From Chthoniobacterales bacterium (GTDB lineage: Bacteria; Verrucomicrobiota; Verrucomicrobiia; Chthoniobacterales; JACTMZ01): 7,284 nucleotides of DNA. Where the stretch lies: positions 1 to 7,284 of the forward strand of contig JAFMJK010000107.1 in NCBI GenBank assembly GCA_017853515.1, given 5' to 3'. This document shows, piece after piece, positions 1-6,144 of the stretch; position 1 is the first letter of the stretch, and each line of letters begins with the position of its first letter. The notes under the pieces were generated by a model. That model saw nothing but the letters and a program-made list of their open reading frames with translations. It ran no database searches and was not told the origin of the DNA. The position numbers and the translations under genes were made by a program.

Positions 1-225
1 AAGGGCCCGAACGACGGAATCACCTTCATCAACTTCGGCGACCGCAAGACGGGATTTGTCGCGGTCATCTTCCGCCCGGCCTACGACAAATTCCCGGAGG
101 GCTTCGACAAATACGCGAACCAGAAAGTGCGCGTGAAAGGCGCGCTGGAAAACTACCGCGACCGCCAGTTGCAAATCAAGATCCTCACCCCCGAGCAGCT
201 GGAGATCGTGGCCGACGCCCCCTGA
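1..225 (+). CDS. OB-fold nucleic-acid-binding-like protein, 3' end only
   Basis: The reading frame is open from base 1 to a TGA at 223-225 and gives the last 74 residues of a protein whose start lies outside the window. The visible part alternates short beta-strand-like segments (GITFINFGD, GFVAVIF, KVRVKGALENYRDRQLQIKI) and ends in PEQLEIV. The run 'vkGalenYrdrqlqIki' is the typical last strands of a tRNA_anti/OB-fold domain, in which a 'V.V.G.v..y.g..qi.v' strand pair is followed by a short 'p.qi.v' tail. Such domains bind single-stranded nucleic acid and occur in small stand-alone proteins and as appendices of nucleases and helicases. No catalytic motif is visible, and the missing N-terminus prevents a more precise name. 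The gene converges on ribE with only 6 bp between the two stop codons. The fold call is moderately sure; the specific function is unknown. Confidence 0.72.
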   Translation, partial: KGPNDGITFINFGDRKTGFVAVIFRPAYDKFPEGFDKYANQKVRVKGALENYRDRQLQIKILTPEQLEIVADAP

Positions 226-231
226 CGGGAC

Positions 232-834
232 TCACTTGGCGCCGCCGCGCGTGTCGAGCAGGCGCTCCACGTATTTGGCCAGCACGTCGAACTCCAGATT
301 CACGCGGTCGCCCTCCTCCAAATCGCCGAGGTTCGTGTGATCAAGCGTGTGCGGAATGACCCACACGACAAAACTCTCCGGATGCAATTCGGCGATGGTC
401 AGGCTGGTTCCGTTCACCGCGATGGAGCCTTTGAAAGCGGCGTAGCGGGCGAACTCCTTCGGCAATGCGATTTCCAACCGCGTGTCCGCTCCCTTTTCGT
501 CGATGGACACGACCTTCGCGGTGCAATCGACGTGTCCTTGGACGAAGTGGCCGCCAAGGCGCCCGTCGACGCGCAAGGCCCGCTCCAGATTGACCGGGTT
601 ACCCGGTTTCAGGTCGCCCAAATTGGTCCGCTCGATGCTCTCCTCGAGCAGGTCGAACATGATCTGCTTTTCGCGGTGCGTGGCCACCGTCAGGCAACAT
701 CCGTTGACCGCCACGCTCTCGCCGATGCGGATGCGGTTGGCCGTGCGCGGGGCATTGATCAGTAGTTGCACGGCTCGGTCCGTGCGCCGCAGCCACCCGA
801 CTTCCCCTACTTCGCGGACCAGACCGGTAAACAT
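232..834 (-). CDS. ribE: Riboflavin synthase, alpha chain
   Basis: This 200-residue cytoplasmic enzyme carries out the last step of riboflavin synthesis, the dismutation of two 6,7-dimethyl-8-ribityllumazine molecules to riboflavin plus a pyrimidinedione. It begins with the family hallmark MFTGLV, which fixes the ATG at 834. Two tandem lumazine-binding beta-barrels are visible. The first (about 1-97) has VAVNGCCLTV at 41-50. The second (about 98-190) has GGHFVQGHVD at 94-103, GSIAVNGTSLTI at 136-147 and PHTLDHTNLG at 161-170. The Cys pair at 46-47, Ser144 and Asp183 correspond to residues implicated in catalysis in the E. coli enzyme. The C-terminal helix EFDVLAKYVERLL, used for trimer formation, is present. 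Length is normal for the family. No Shine-Dalgarno sequence precedes the ATG; an imperfect hairpin abuts it instead. No other rib gene is in view, so the gene is probably transcribed alone here. Older nomenclature calls the same gene ribC in E. coli. Confidence 0.97.
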   Translation of the reverse strand: MFTGLVREVGEVGWLRRTDRAVQLLINAPRTANRIRIGESVAVNGCCLTVATHREKQIMFDLLEESIERTNLGDLKPGNPVNLERALRVDGRLGGHFVQGHVDCTAKVVSIDEKGADTRLEIALPKEFARYAAFKGSIAVNGTSLTIAELHPESFVVWVIPHTLDHTNLGDLEEGDRVNLEFDVLAKYVERLLDTRGGAK

Positions 835-861
835 CGGAAAAAATTAGGCCGATTTTTGCCG
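835..861 (-). promoter_or_regulatory. Imperfect hairpin abutting the ribE start codon
   Basis: Read on the minus strand, CGG-C-AAAAAT pairs with ATTTTT-T-CCG around a 7-base loop. This gives nine base pairs interrupted by one mismatch (838 against 858). The 3' arm ends one base before the ribE ATG. A structure here could affect initiation, but the stem is AT-rich and weak, and it could be accidental. It is not an FMN riboswitch: the space is too short and the conserved RFN-element segments are absent. The structure is seen directly; a function is only inferred. Confidence 0.25.
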
Positions 862-905
862 AGAACAGAGAGAAATCCGCACGAAGTGAGAATAGAGGTG
901 CACTT

Positions 906-1004
906 ATGAGAAAAATCGTTTGCGCGGGACTGCCTTGTGCCCGAGTTTCGCGGCTTTCCAATCTGCCATCCGCCGTGCGGATCGGCCCCTTCGATCGTCC
1001 ATGA
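906..1004 (+). CDS. Possible 32-residue leader ORF coupled to the lipoprotein gene
   Basis: An ATG at 906 opens a 32-codon frame that ends in TGA at 1002-1004. The stop overlaps the ATG of the downstream lipoprotein gene in the arrangement ATGA (1001-1004), a layout often seen in translationally coupled genes. A good Shine-Dalgarno-like AGAGGTG (894-900) lies 5 bases before this ATG, whereas the lipoprotein start has no such signal. The predicted peptide starts MRKIVCAGLPC and ends GPFDRP. It is basic, rich in Pro, Ala and Val, and resembles no family I know. It may be a translated leader that delivers ribosomes to the lipoprotein start, or a chance frame in high-GC DNA. Alternatively, the true 5' end of the transcript may lie inside it. 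Only the frame, the spacing and the overlap are observed. Confidence 0.3.
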   Translation: MRKIVCAGLPCARVSRLSNLPSAVRIGPFDRP

Positions 1005-1540
1005 AATCTCGCAACACATCACGCCTATCCCGCACTGCGGCCGTTCTCTTGGTCGCCATGCTCCCGGCCTGCTCGACCTCCAACATCTCCCGGCAGCCCT
1101 CGACCTCCGCCAAGTCGGCCAAAACGGTGCCGGTCGTGGCCACCGCCTACGGTGCTTCGGCCAAGTGCAACAGCAAATGGGCCGGCACGAACGCTGTCGG
1201 AGGACGTCTCAAGTCCGGCGCAGTCACCAGCGCCGCGGCCGATTGGTCCCGTTTTCCGCTGGGCACAAAATTCCGTGTCAAGGAAACCGGCCAGGTTTAC
1301 GTGGTCGACGACTACGGTTCGGCCATGGTGGGCAAAGACAAAGTCGACCTCTTCAAGACCAACTACCGCGACGTCTATCGCTGGGGTGTGCGCAACGTGC
1401 AACTCGAAATCATCGAGTGGGGCAGCTTCGAGGAAAGTCTGGCCATCCTCAAGCCTCGCTCCCGCAACCGCCACGTGCAGTCGATGGTCCAATCGCTCGA
1501 AGCCAAGCTGCGCAGCGGCCAGACCGAACGCGCGGGGTAG
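1001..1540 (+). CDS. Predicted 3D-domain lipoprotein
   Basis: The 179-residue product begins with a basic segment (MKSRNTSRLSR), then a hydrophobic stretch (AAVLLVAM) and a lipobox-like LPAC with Cys24. This predicts export and lipid anchoring; Pro at -2 is less usual in lipoboxes. The signal sequence is the reason for choosing the ATG at 1001 over an upstream in-frame TTG at 920. After a Ser/Thr/Lys-rich linker (25-43), residues about 45-138 form a 3D domain, a double-psi beta-barrel found in MltA-type lytic transglycosylases and resuscitation/cell-wall proteins. It shows ATAYG at 47-51, FPLGTKFRV at 85-93, VVDDYGSAM at 101-109 and KVDLFKTNY at 114-122. The three namesake aspartates fit D81, D103 or D104, and D116. 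The motif RWGVRNVQLEI (128-138) closes the domain. The C-terminus (about 142-179) is charged and probably helical. No other catalytic domain is attached. A role at the peptidoglycan is inferred from the family. It is convergent with gcvP. Confidence 0.85.
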   Translation: MKSRNTSRLSRTAAVLLVAMLPACSTSNISRQPSTSAKSAKTVPVVATAYGASAKCNSKWAGTNAVGGRLKSGAVTSAAADWSRFPLGTKFRVKETGQVYVVDDYGSAMVGKDKVDLFKTNYRDVYRWGVRNVQLEIIEWGSFEESLAILKPRSRNRHVQSMVQSLEAKLRSGQTERAG

Positions 1541-1565
1541 GCGGTCGTTCAACCCGAGAGGACGA

Positions 1566-1591
1566 GGTAGGGACGAGCGGCCCGCTCGTCC
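1566..1591 (+). repeat. REP-like palindrome, forward half of an inverted pair
   Basis: The tetranucleotide GTAG (1567-1570) is followed at once by a perfect palindrome, 1571-1591, in which GGACGAGCGG pairs with CCGCTCGTCC around a single central C. In RNA or single-stranded DNA the innermost pairs would open into a small loop. A GTAG-type head directly before a GC-rich hairpin is the known architecture of REP elements mobilised by RAYT (REP-associated tyrosine, Y1/TnpA-REP) transposases. It lies 26 bp past the lipoprotein stop codon, in non-coding DNA between two convergent genes, which is the usual REP location. Copy number cannot be judged from one window. It could instead serve as a transcription terminator stem, although no T-tract follows. 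Confidence 0.5.
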
Positions 1592-1605
1592 GGCGTGAAT
1601 CCAAG

Positions 1606-1646
1606 AGACACGCGAACTCTCCGCGCGAGGTCCGCGTGTCCCTACC
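1606..1646 (-). repeat. REP-like palindrome, reverse half of an inverted pair
   Basis: On the minus strand this half starts with the same word as the forward half, AGGTAGGGAC (1647 down to 1638). GTAG (1645-1642) is followed by GGACACGCG (1641-1633), which pairs with CGCGTGTCT (1614-1606) through eight Watson-Crick pairs and one G-T pair, leaving an 18-base loop. The two halves therefore share the head but have different hairpin bodies. They face each other across a 14-base spacer (1592-1605). Their 10-base heads are perfect inverted repeats (1565-1574 and 1638-1647), so the whole unit could also fold as one long stem with two internal arms. This matches the inverted REP pairs called BIMEs. 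Mobility by a RAYT enzyme is inferred, not shown. Confidence 0.45.
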
Positions 1647-1647
1647 T

Positions 1648-1668
1648 GCCGAGCAACGCCCGCTCGGC
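1648..1668 (-). terminator. GC-rich hairpin downstream of gcvP, weak terminator candidate
   Basis: GCCGAGC (1648-1654) pairs perfectly with GCTCGGC (1662-1668) across a 7-base loop, 31 bp beyond the gcvP stop codon and next to the REP-like pair. No T-run follows on either strand, so it does not meet the usual intrinsic terminator pattern. Together with the adjacent palindromes it could slow polymerase or protect the 3' ends of the two convergent transcripts. Only the pairing is observed. Confidence 0.25.
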
Positions 1669-1699
1669 CGGCTCCCGAGGGAATTCCGCAATTTCCCCG

Positions 1700-4525
1700 C
1701 TACGCCGCGGCGTCTTCGACCGGCGCACAGGTGCAAAAAAGGTTGCGGTCCCCGTAGACATTGTCGACGCGGCGGACCGACGGCCAGAATTTGTTGACGC
1801 GCAGCCACGGCAGCGGAAAAGCGGCCACCTCGCGCGAATACGCGTGCGGCCAGTCGTCGGCCATGACGCATTCCGCGGTATGCGGCGCGTTCTTCAGCGG
1901 GTTGTCTTCCTTGTCGAGGCGTCCTTCTTCCACCGCGACCAACTCGCCGTGGATGGCGATCATGGCATCACAAAAACGGTCGAGCTCGGCGAGTGATTCG
2001 CTCTCGGTCGGCTCAACCATGAGCGTGCCGGGCACAGGCCAGCTCATGGTCGGCGCATGGAAACCGTAATCCATAAGCCGCTTCGCCACATCTTCGACTT
2101 CTATTCCGGCGCGTTGCTTCCATTCGCGCAGATCGAGGATGCATTCGTGGGCAACGCGGCCGTTTTTGCCTTTGTAGAGAATGGGAAAATGCGGCTCGAG
2201 GCGCTTGGCGATGTAGTTGGCATTGAGGATGGCCACCTTGGTCGCGTGTTCGAGTCCGTCCGCACCCATCATGCGGATATACATGCACGAAATGGGCAGG
2301 ATGCTCGCGCTGCCCCAAGGGGCCTGTGACACCTCGCCGATGGCCTGTGCGCCGCCGGTCTTGATGATGCTGTGCCCGGGCAGGAACGGTGCGAGGTGCG
2401 AGGCCACGCCGATCGGACCCATGCCCGGACCGCCGCCGCCGTGCGGAATGCAGAAAGTTTTGTGCAAATTGAGATGGCAGACATCGGCTCCGATGTCACC
2501 CGGACGGCAGAGCGCGACCTGCGCGTTGAGATTGGCCCCGTCCATGTAAACCTGTCCGCCCGCCGCGTGCACCATGTCGCAGATCTCGCGGATGCTTTCC
2601 TCGAAGACGCCGTGGGTCGACGGGTAGGTGACCATGAGTGCGGAAAGTTTGGGTCCGTGCTGCCCGACCTTCTTGCGCAGGTCGGCCACGTCGACATTGC
2701 CCTGCGCGTCGCAGGCCACGGGCACGACAGTCATCCCGGCCATCACCGCACTCGCGGGGTTGGTGCCGTGGGCCGAGGTGGGAATGAGACAAACGTTGCG
2801 GTCTTTGTCGCCGCGGGCGTGGTGGTAGGCGCGAATGACGAGGAGCCCGGTGTATTCGCCTTGCGAGCCGGCGTTGGGTTGCAGCGAGACGGCGGCAAAG
2901 CCGGTGATCTCGGAGAGCCACGCTTCGAGTTGGCGGAACAACTCGCCGTAGCCCGCCGCGTTCTCGACCGGCGCGAAGGGATGCAGGTTGCCGAACTCGG
3001 GCCATGTGACCGGAATCATTTCCGCGGCGGCGTTCAGCTTCATCGTGCACGAGCCGAGCGGGATCATGCTGTGGTTGAGGGCAAGGTCGCGCCCCTCGAG
3101 TCGGCGCAGGTAACGCATCATTTGCGTCTCGGTGTGATGCGAGTTGAAAACCTGATGCGTAAGGAAAGCCGACGTGCGCGCGATGGCCGGCGGACAAGCG
3201 TGCGGTGCGATTGCGGTCAATGGCGCGATTCCGAAAACGCCGAGGATTTTGTTGAGGGCGGCGAGGTCGGTGGTTTCGTCGACTGCGATGCCGACGGACC
3301 CATCGGAATGCTTGCGGAAAAGAATCCCGCTCGTCTCCGCCGCAATCGGGCCAGTGGGAGTAACGCGCAGGGTATCGAAGAATGTATCGTGATGAACCGT
3401 GTGCCCGGCTTTGCGCAGCGCATCGGCCAGTGTGCCCGCCGTCTCATGAACGCGCTGCGCGATGGCTTTGAGCCCTTCGGGTCCGTGGTAAACGGCATAC
3501 ATCGAGGCCATGACCGCGAGGAGCACCTGGGCGGTGCAGATGTTGCTGGTCGCCTTGTCGCGGCGGATGTGTTGCTCGCGGGTTTGCAGGGAAAGACGCA
3601 TGGCGGGATTCCCGGCGGCGTCTTTGGAAATTCCGATGAGGCGTCCCGGCAGGCGGCGTTTGTGCTCGTCGCTCGTGGCGAGGAATGCGGCGTGGGGCCC
3701 GCCGTAACCGAGCGGCACACCGAAGCGTTGCGCGCTGCCGACGACAATGTCCGCGCCGAACTCGCCGGGCGGTTTGATCAGGGTGAGTGCAAGGAGGTCG
3801 GTGGAGACGACGAAGGTTCCGCCGATGGCATGGACACGCGCGGCAAAGTCGCCGTAATCATCGATCTTTCCGTCCGTCGCGGGGTATTGGACCAGTGCGC
3901 CGAAGCAGGATTGGTCGAGGGCGGCGCCGGACCACGCTCCGGTCACAATCTCGATGCCGAGAGGTTCGGCGCGGGTGCGGAGGAGTGAAACCGTCTGCGG
4001 GTGCACGTTGTCCGCGACGAAAAACTTTTCGCCTTTGCCCTTGATCCCGTGCGCCATGGCCATGGCCTCGGCCGCGGCGGTGGACTCGTCGAGCAGCGAG
4101 GCGTTGGAGATTTCCATGCCGGTCAGGTCGGTGACCATGGTCTGGAAATTGAGCAATGCTTCGAGACGGCCTTGGGCCAACTCCGCCTGATAGGGCGTGT
4201 AGGCGGTATACCAGCCCGGATTTTCGAGGATGTTGCGAAGAATGACCGGCGGCGTGTGGCAACCGCTGTACCCCATCCCGATGTAGCTGGGTTGGATTTT
4301 GTTTTGCGACGCAAGCGCGCGAATCTCGGCGAGGGCGGCGTGCTCGTCGAGCGGGGCCGGGAGATCGAGCGGTTCGCGGCGGCGGATCGTTTCCGGAACG
4401 GTGGCGTCGATCAGTGCGTCAAGGCTCGGGAAACCGATGGCCGCAAGCATGCGGGAGACTTCGGAATCATCGGGACCGATATGACGGCGGACAAAACCAG
4501 ACTGCGTGGCGGCGGCCTTGCTCAT
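1700..4525 (-). CDS. gcvP: Glycine dehydrogenase (decarboxylating), P-protein, single-chain type
   Basis: This 941-residue PLP enzyme decarboxylates glycine and passes the aminomethyl group to the lipoyl arm of GcvH. The length and the fused two-half layout match the homodimeric E. coli-type protein (about 957 residues) rather than the split GcvPA/GcvPB form. The N-terminal half (about 10-440) carries RHIGP at 14-18, YIGMGY at 81-86, TPYQAELAQGRLEALLNFQT at 110-129 and GVPLGYGGPHAAF at 269-281. The C-terminal half has the catalytic features: MIPLGSCTMKLN at 487-498, SAHGTNPASA at 584-593, YMDGANLNAQ at 660-669, and the PLP-binding lysine K689 in NLHKTF, followed by the glycine-rich loop HGGGGPGMGPIGV (695-707). 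No frameshift or lost key residue was seen. It is the last gene of the gcvTHP operon, 10 bp after gcvH, with no clear Shine-Dalgarno sequence. Its translation may therefore depend on coupling. The ATG at 4525 fits the start of the family's conserved region. Confidence 0.98.
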   Translation of the reverse strand: MSKAAATQSGFVRRHIGPDDSEVSRMLAAIGFPSLDALIDATVPETIRRREPLDLPAPLDEHAALAEIRALASQNKIQPSYIGMGYSGCHTPPVILRNILENPGWYTAYTPYQAELAQGRLEALLNFQTMVTDLTGMEISNASLLDESTAAAEAMAMAHGIKGKGEKFFVADNVHPQTVSLLRTRAEPLGIEIVTGAWSGAALDQSCFGALVQYPATDGKIDDYGDFAARVHAIGGTFVVSTDLLALTLIKPPGEFGADIVVGSAQRFGVPLGYGGPHAAFLATSDEHKRRLPGRLIGISKDAAGNPAMRLSLQTREQHIRRDKATSNICTAQVLLAVMASMYAVYHGPEGLKAIAQRVHETAGTLADALRKAGHTVHHDTFFDTLRVTPTGPIAAETSGILFRKHSDGSVGIAVDETTDLAALNKILGVFGIAPLTAIAPHACPPAIARTSAFLTHQVFNSHHTETQMMRYLRRLEGRDLALNHSMIPLGSCTMKLNAAAEMIPVTWPEFGNLHPFAPVENAAGYGELFRQLEAWLSEITGFAAVSLQPNAGSQGEYTGLLVIRAYHHARGDKDRNVCLIPTSAHGTNPASAVMAGMTVVPVACDAQGNVDVADLRKKVGQHGPKLSALMVTYPSTHGVFEESIREICDMVHAAGGQVYMDGANLNAQVALCRPGDIGADVCHLNLHKTFCIPHGGGGPGMGPIGVASHLAPFLPGHSIIKTGGAQAIGEVSQAPWGSASILPISCMYIRMMGADGLEHATKVAILNANYIAKRLEPHFPILYKGKNGRVAHECILDLREWKQRAGIEVEDVAKRLMDYGFHAPTMSWPVPGTLMVEPTESESLAELDRFCDAMIAIHGELVAVEEGRLDKEDNPLKNAPHTAECVMADDWPHAYSREVAAFPLPWLRVNKFWPSVRRVDNVYGDRNLFCTCAPVEDAAA

Positions 4526-4535
4526 GCGGTGCAGG

Positions 4536-4913
4536 TCAGCCGATTTGCGCGCGGTAGTCGTCGGGGGATTTGAGCGCGTCGAGTTGCGACGGATTGGAGA
4601 GACGGACTTTGTAGAGCCAGCCGTTCTCGTAGGGCGAGGTGTTGACCAAAGCGGGTTCGGCGGAAAGCGATTCGTTCACTTCGATGACTTCGCCGTCGAC
4701 CGGCGAATAAATGTCGCTCGCTGCTTTGACGGATTCCACCACGGCGGCGGGTTGTCCGGCAGTGACCGCGGCGCCGACTTTCGGCGGGTCGACGTAGACG
4801 ATGTCGGTCAATTCGTTCTGCGCGTGGTCGGTGATGCCGACGGTTCCGGTGTCGCCGTCGATGCGGATCCACTCGTGCGTTTCGGCATATTTCAAATCAT
4901 CAGGGACATTCAT
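4536..4913 (-). CDS. gcvH: Glycine cleavage system H-protein (lipoyl carrier)
   Basis: The 125-residue protein is the mobile lipoyl carrier of the glycine cleavage complex. Its lipoamide arm accepts the methylamine group from GcvP, presents it to GcvT, and is reoxidised by dihydrolipoamide dehydrogenase. It starts MNVPDDLKYAETHEWIR, with the characteristic HEW at 13-15. It then has VGITDHAQNELTDIVYVDPP (25-44) and the lipoylation site VVESVKAASDIYSPVDGEV (58-76), in which K63 is the lysine modified in the family. The C-terminal segment NGWLYKVRLSNP (97-108) is also typical. Length is close to that of E. coli GcvH (129). It sits between gcvT (21 bp upstream) and gcvP (10 bp downstream) on the same strand. 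No Shine-Dalgarno sequence precedes the ATG. Attachment of the lipoyl group needs lipoate-attachment enzymes that are not encoded here. Confidence 0.98.
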   Translation of the reverse strand: MNVPDDLKYAETHEWIRIDGDTGTVGITDHAQNELTDIVYVDPPKVGAAVTAGQPAAVVESVKAASDIYSPVDGEVIEVNESLSAEPALVNTSPYENGWLYKVRLSNPSQLDALKSPDDYRAQIG

Positions 4914-4934
4914 GGTGTTGGACAGCCGCGGAAG

Positions 4935-6026
4935 TTACGCGGCGCGGGCGGATGATGGACGATAAAAGGGCTTCTTTTCAACCACGGCGGCAAAATGGCG
5001 TCCGCGAATGTCGATTTGGACAGCCTGGCCGGGTGTGGCCAGCGCAGGTGGCAGGTAGGCCATGGCAATGCCTTCGTTCAGGCTGGGGGAGAGGGCGCCG
5101 CTTGTTGTTTCCCCAACCTCTTGTCCGTTGACCAGCACCGGGTAATGCGCCCGGGGCGGGGGACCCTTTTCGGTCATGCGAAGGGCAACCAGCTTGCTGG
5201 GGACGCCGGAATGTTTCTGGGCAAGCAGGGCTTCACGTCCGATGAAATCCGGCTTGTCGAGGGCGACAAAAATCCCGAGCCCCGCCTCGAGCGGAGTGCG
5301 GTCGGGGGAAAGATCCGAACCGTTGAGCGGGTAGCACATTTCGAGCCGCAGGGTGTCGCGCGCGCCGAGTCCGCAGGGCTTGGCGCCGGCCTTGAGGACG
5401 GCGGCCCACACATCGCCGGCCAAGGTGTTGGAAAAGAAAAGTTCGAAGCCGGTCTCGCCGGTGTAGCCCGTGCCGGCCGCGATGACCGCGCCGCGGCACT
5501 TTTCCAGGGCGACAAAAGTATTCCGCGCCGGCATTTCGCACTGGAAGACCTCGCGGAAAACACGCGGCGCCTCCGGTCCTTGCACCGCCAGCGCGCTCAT
5601 CGTGTCGCTGCGGTCGTCGATTGTCGCGCCATCAACCGCGTGCTTCCGCAACCACGCCACGTCCTCTCCGATTTTCGCCGCGTTGACCAAGAGGAGGAAG
5701 TTGTCCTCGGCCATGCGGTAAACAATGAGATCGTCGATCACTCCCCCGCGATCGTTGAGCAGGAAGGTGTATTGCCCGCCGGCGACCGGGCACTTTGCGA
5801 GGTCATTGGCCAGCATGCGCTGGAGCCAGTCGAAGGCCCTCGGACCCGAGACAAAGACCTCGCCCATGTGCGAAATGTCGAAAACTCCGCAGGACGTGCG
5901 GACCGCCTGGTGCTCGTCGATGATCGAGGTGAACTGCACCGGCATTTCCCATCCGCCGAAATTGATGCAGCGCGCGCCGAGGGCTTTCTGCTGGGCGAAA
6001 AGGACGGTTCGTCTGGGTGACTCCAT
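4935..6026 (-). CDS. gcvT: Glycine cleavage system aminomethyltransferase, T-protein
   Basis: This enzyme takes the aminomethyl group from lipoylated GcvH, releases ammonia and makes 5,10-methylenetetrahydrofolate, supplying one-carbon units. The 363-residue product (E. coli: 364) has FGGWEMPVQF at 23-32, GVFDISHMGEV at 47-57 and GGVIDDLIVYR at 94-104. One of D98/D99 corresponds to the catalytic Asp101 of E. coli. It also has GYTGETGFE at 187-195, GLGARDTLRLE at 219-229 and the C-terminal GCV_T barrel with VGETTSGALSP at 304-314 and GIAMAYLPP at 319-327. I chose the ATG at 6026; an in-frame TTG two codons upstream (6032) is possible but less likely. It is the first gene of gcvTHP and diverges from the sugar kinase. 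No Shine-Dalgarno is present, and a weak promoter-like pair sits almost on the start codon. No glycine riboswitch was recognised in the 118 bp upstream. Confidence 0.97.
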   Translation of the reverse strand: MESPRRTVLFAQQKALGARCINFGGWEMPVQFTSIIDEHQAVRTSCGVFDISHMGEVFVSGPRAFDWLQRMLANDLAKCPVAGGQYTFLLNDRGGVIDDLIVYRMAEDNFLLLVNAAKIGEDVAWLRKHAVDGATIDDRSDTMSALAVQGPEAPRVFREVFQCEMPARNTFVALEKCRGAVIAAGTGYTGETGFELFFSNTLAGDVWAAVLKAGAKPCGLGARDTLRLEMCYPLNGSDLSPDRTPLEAGLGIFVALDKPDFIGREALLAQKHSGVPSKLVALRMTEKGPPPRAHYPVLVNGQEVGETTSGALSPSLNEGIAMAYLPPALATPGQAVQIDIRGRHFAAVVEKKPFYRPSSARAA

Positions 6027-6030
6027 CTGC

Positions 6031-6060
6031 AATATCTACGTTAAGGACCCGGATTGTCCA
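6031..6060 (-). promoter_or_regulatory. Weak promoter-like sequence in front of gcvT
   Basis: On the minus strand TGGACA (6060-6055) differs from the -35 consensus at one base. Possible -10 boxes are GATATT (6036-6031, 4 of 6 matches, 18-bp spacer) and TAGATA (6038-6033, 3 of 6, 16-bp spacer). Either would start transcription at about the gcvT ATG (6026), giving a leaderless or nearly leaderless mRNA. That would agree with the missing Shine-Dalgarno. The matches are modest and this is a suggestion only. Confidence 0.22.
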
Positions 6061-6130
6061 AGCATGAGCTCTGGGGTGGACGTCAATGGCCCGGCTGCGC
6101 GCTCGCGGACTTGCCAATCGGCGTCCGGCC

Positions 6131-6135
6131 AAGGA
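6131..6135 (+). promoter_or_regulatory. Shine-Dalgarno sequence deciding the galactokinase start
   Basis: AAGGA lies 9 bases before the ATG at 6145, a suitable distance. The same frame also has an ATG at 6154 (18 bases away, too far) and one at 6064 (no such motif before it). The motif therefore favours 6145 as the start of the kinase gene. Confidence 0.5.
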
Positions 6136-6144
6136 TTAGTTGGT

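Noticed and set aside
337..765. Open frames on the + strand opposite ribE
   Set aside because: They are antisense to a complete, well-conserved riboflavin synthase, with no motif or start signal of their own.
920..1000. TTG start at 920 for the lipoprotein
   Set aside because: It would put 27 polar residues before a clear signal peptide and move the lipobox far from the N-terminus; ATG 1001 gives a normal exported lipoprotein.
835..1000. FMN riboswitch for ribE
   Set aside because: The gap between the divergent genes is too small for a full RFN element plus expression platform, and none of its conserved segments is seen.
2372..3988. A 538-codon open frame on the + strand opposite gcvP
   Set aside because: It lies wholly antisense to a strongly conserved gcvP. 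Its translation is rich in Arg, Gly, Asp and Val without recognisable motifs, as expected for a shadow frame in high-GC coding DNA.
6027..6032. TTG start at 6032 for gcvT
   Set aside because: It adds only two residues, and an ATG is available immediately afterwards at 6026.
5725..6144. Upstream in-frame extension of the sugar kinase, including an ATG at 6064
   Set aside because: The frame stays open back into gcvT on the other strand, but the extension is low-complexity and unlike GHMP N-termini. It lacks a ribosome binding site, whereas 6145 has AAGGA at a good distance.
6027..6144. Glycine riboswitch upstream of gcvT, or a sigma70-like promoter for the kinase (TTGCCA 6111-6116 with GATTAG 6134-6139)
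   Set aside because: No glycine-aptamer core segments could be recognised in the 118 bp. The kinase -10 candidate matches only 3 of 6 bases, too little to report as a feature.
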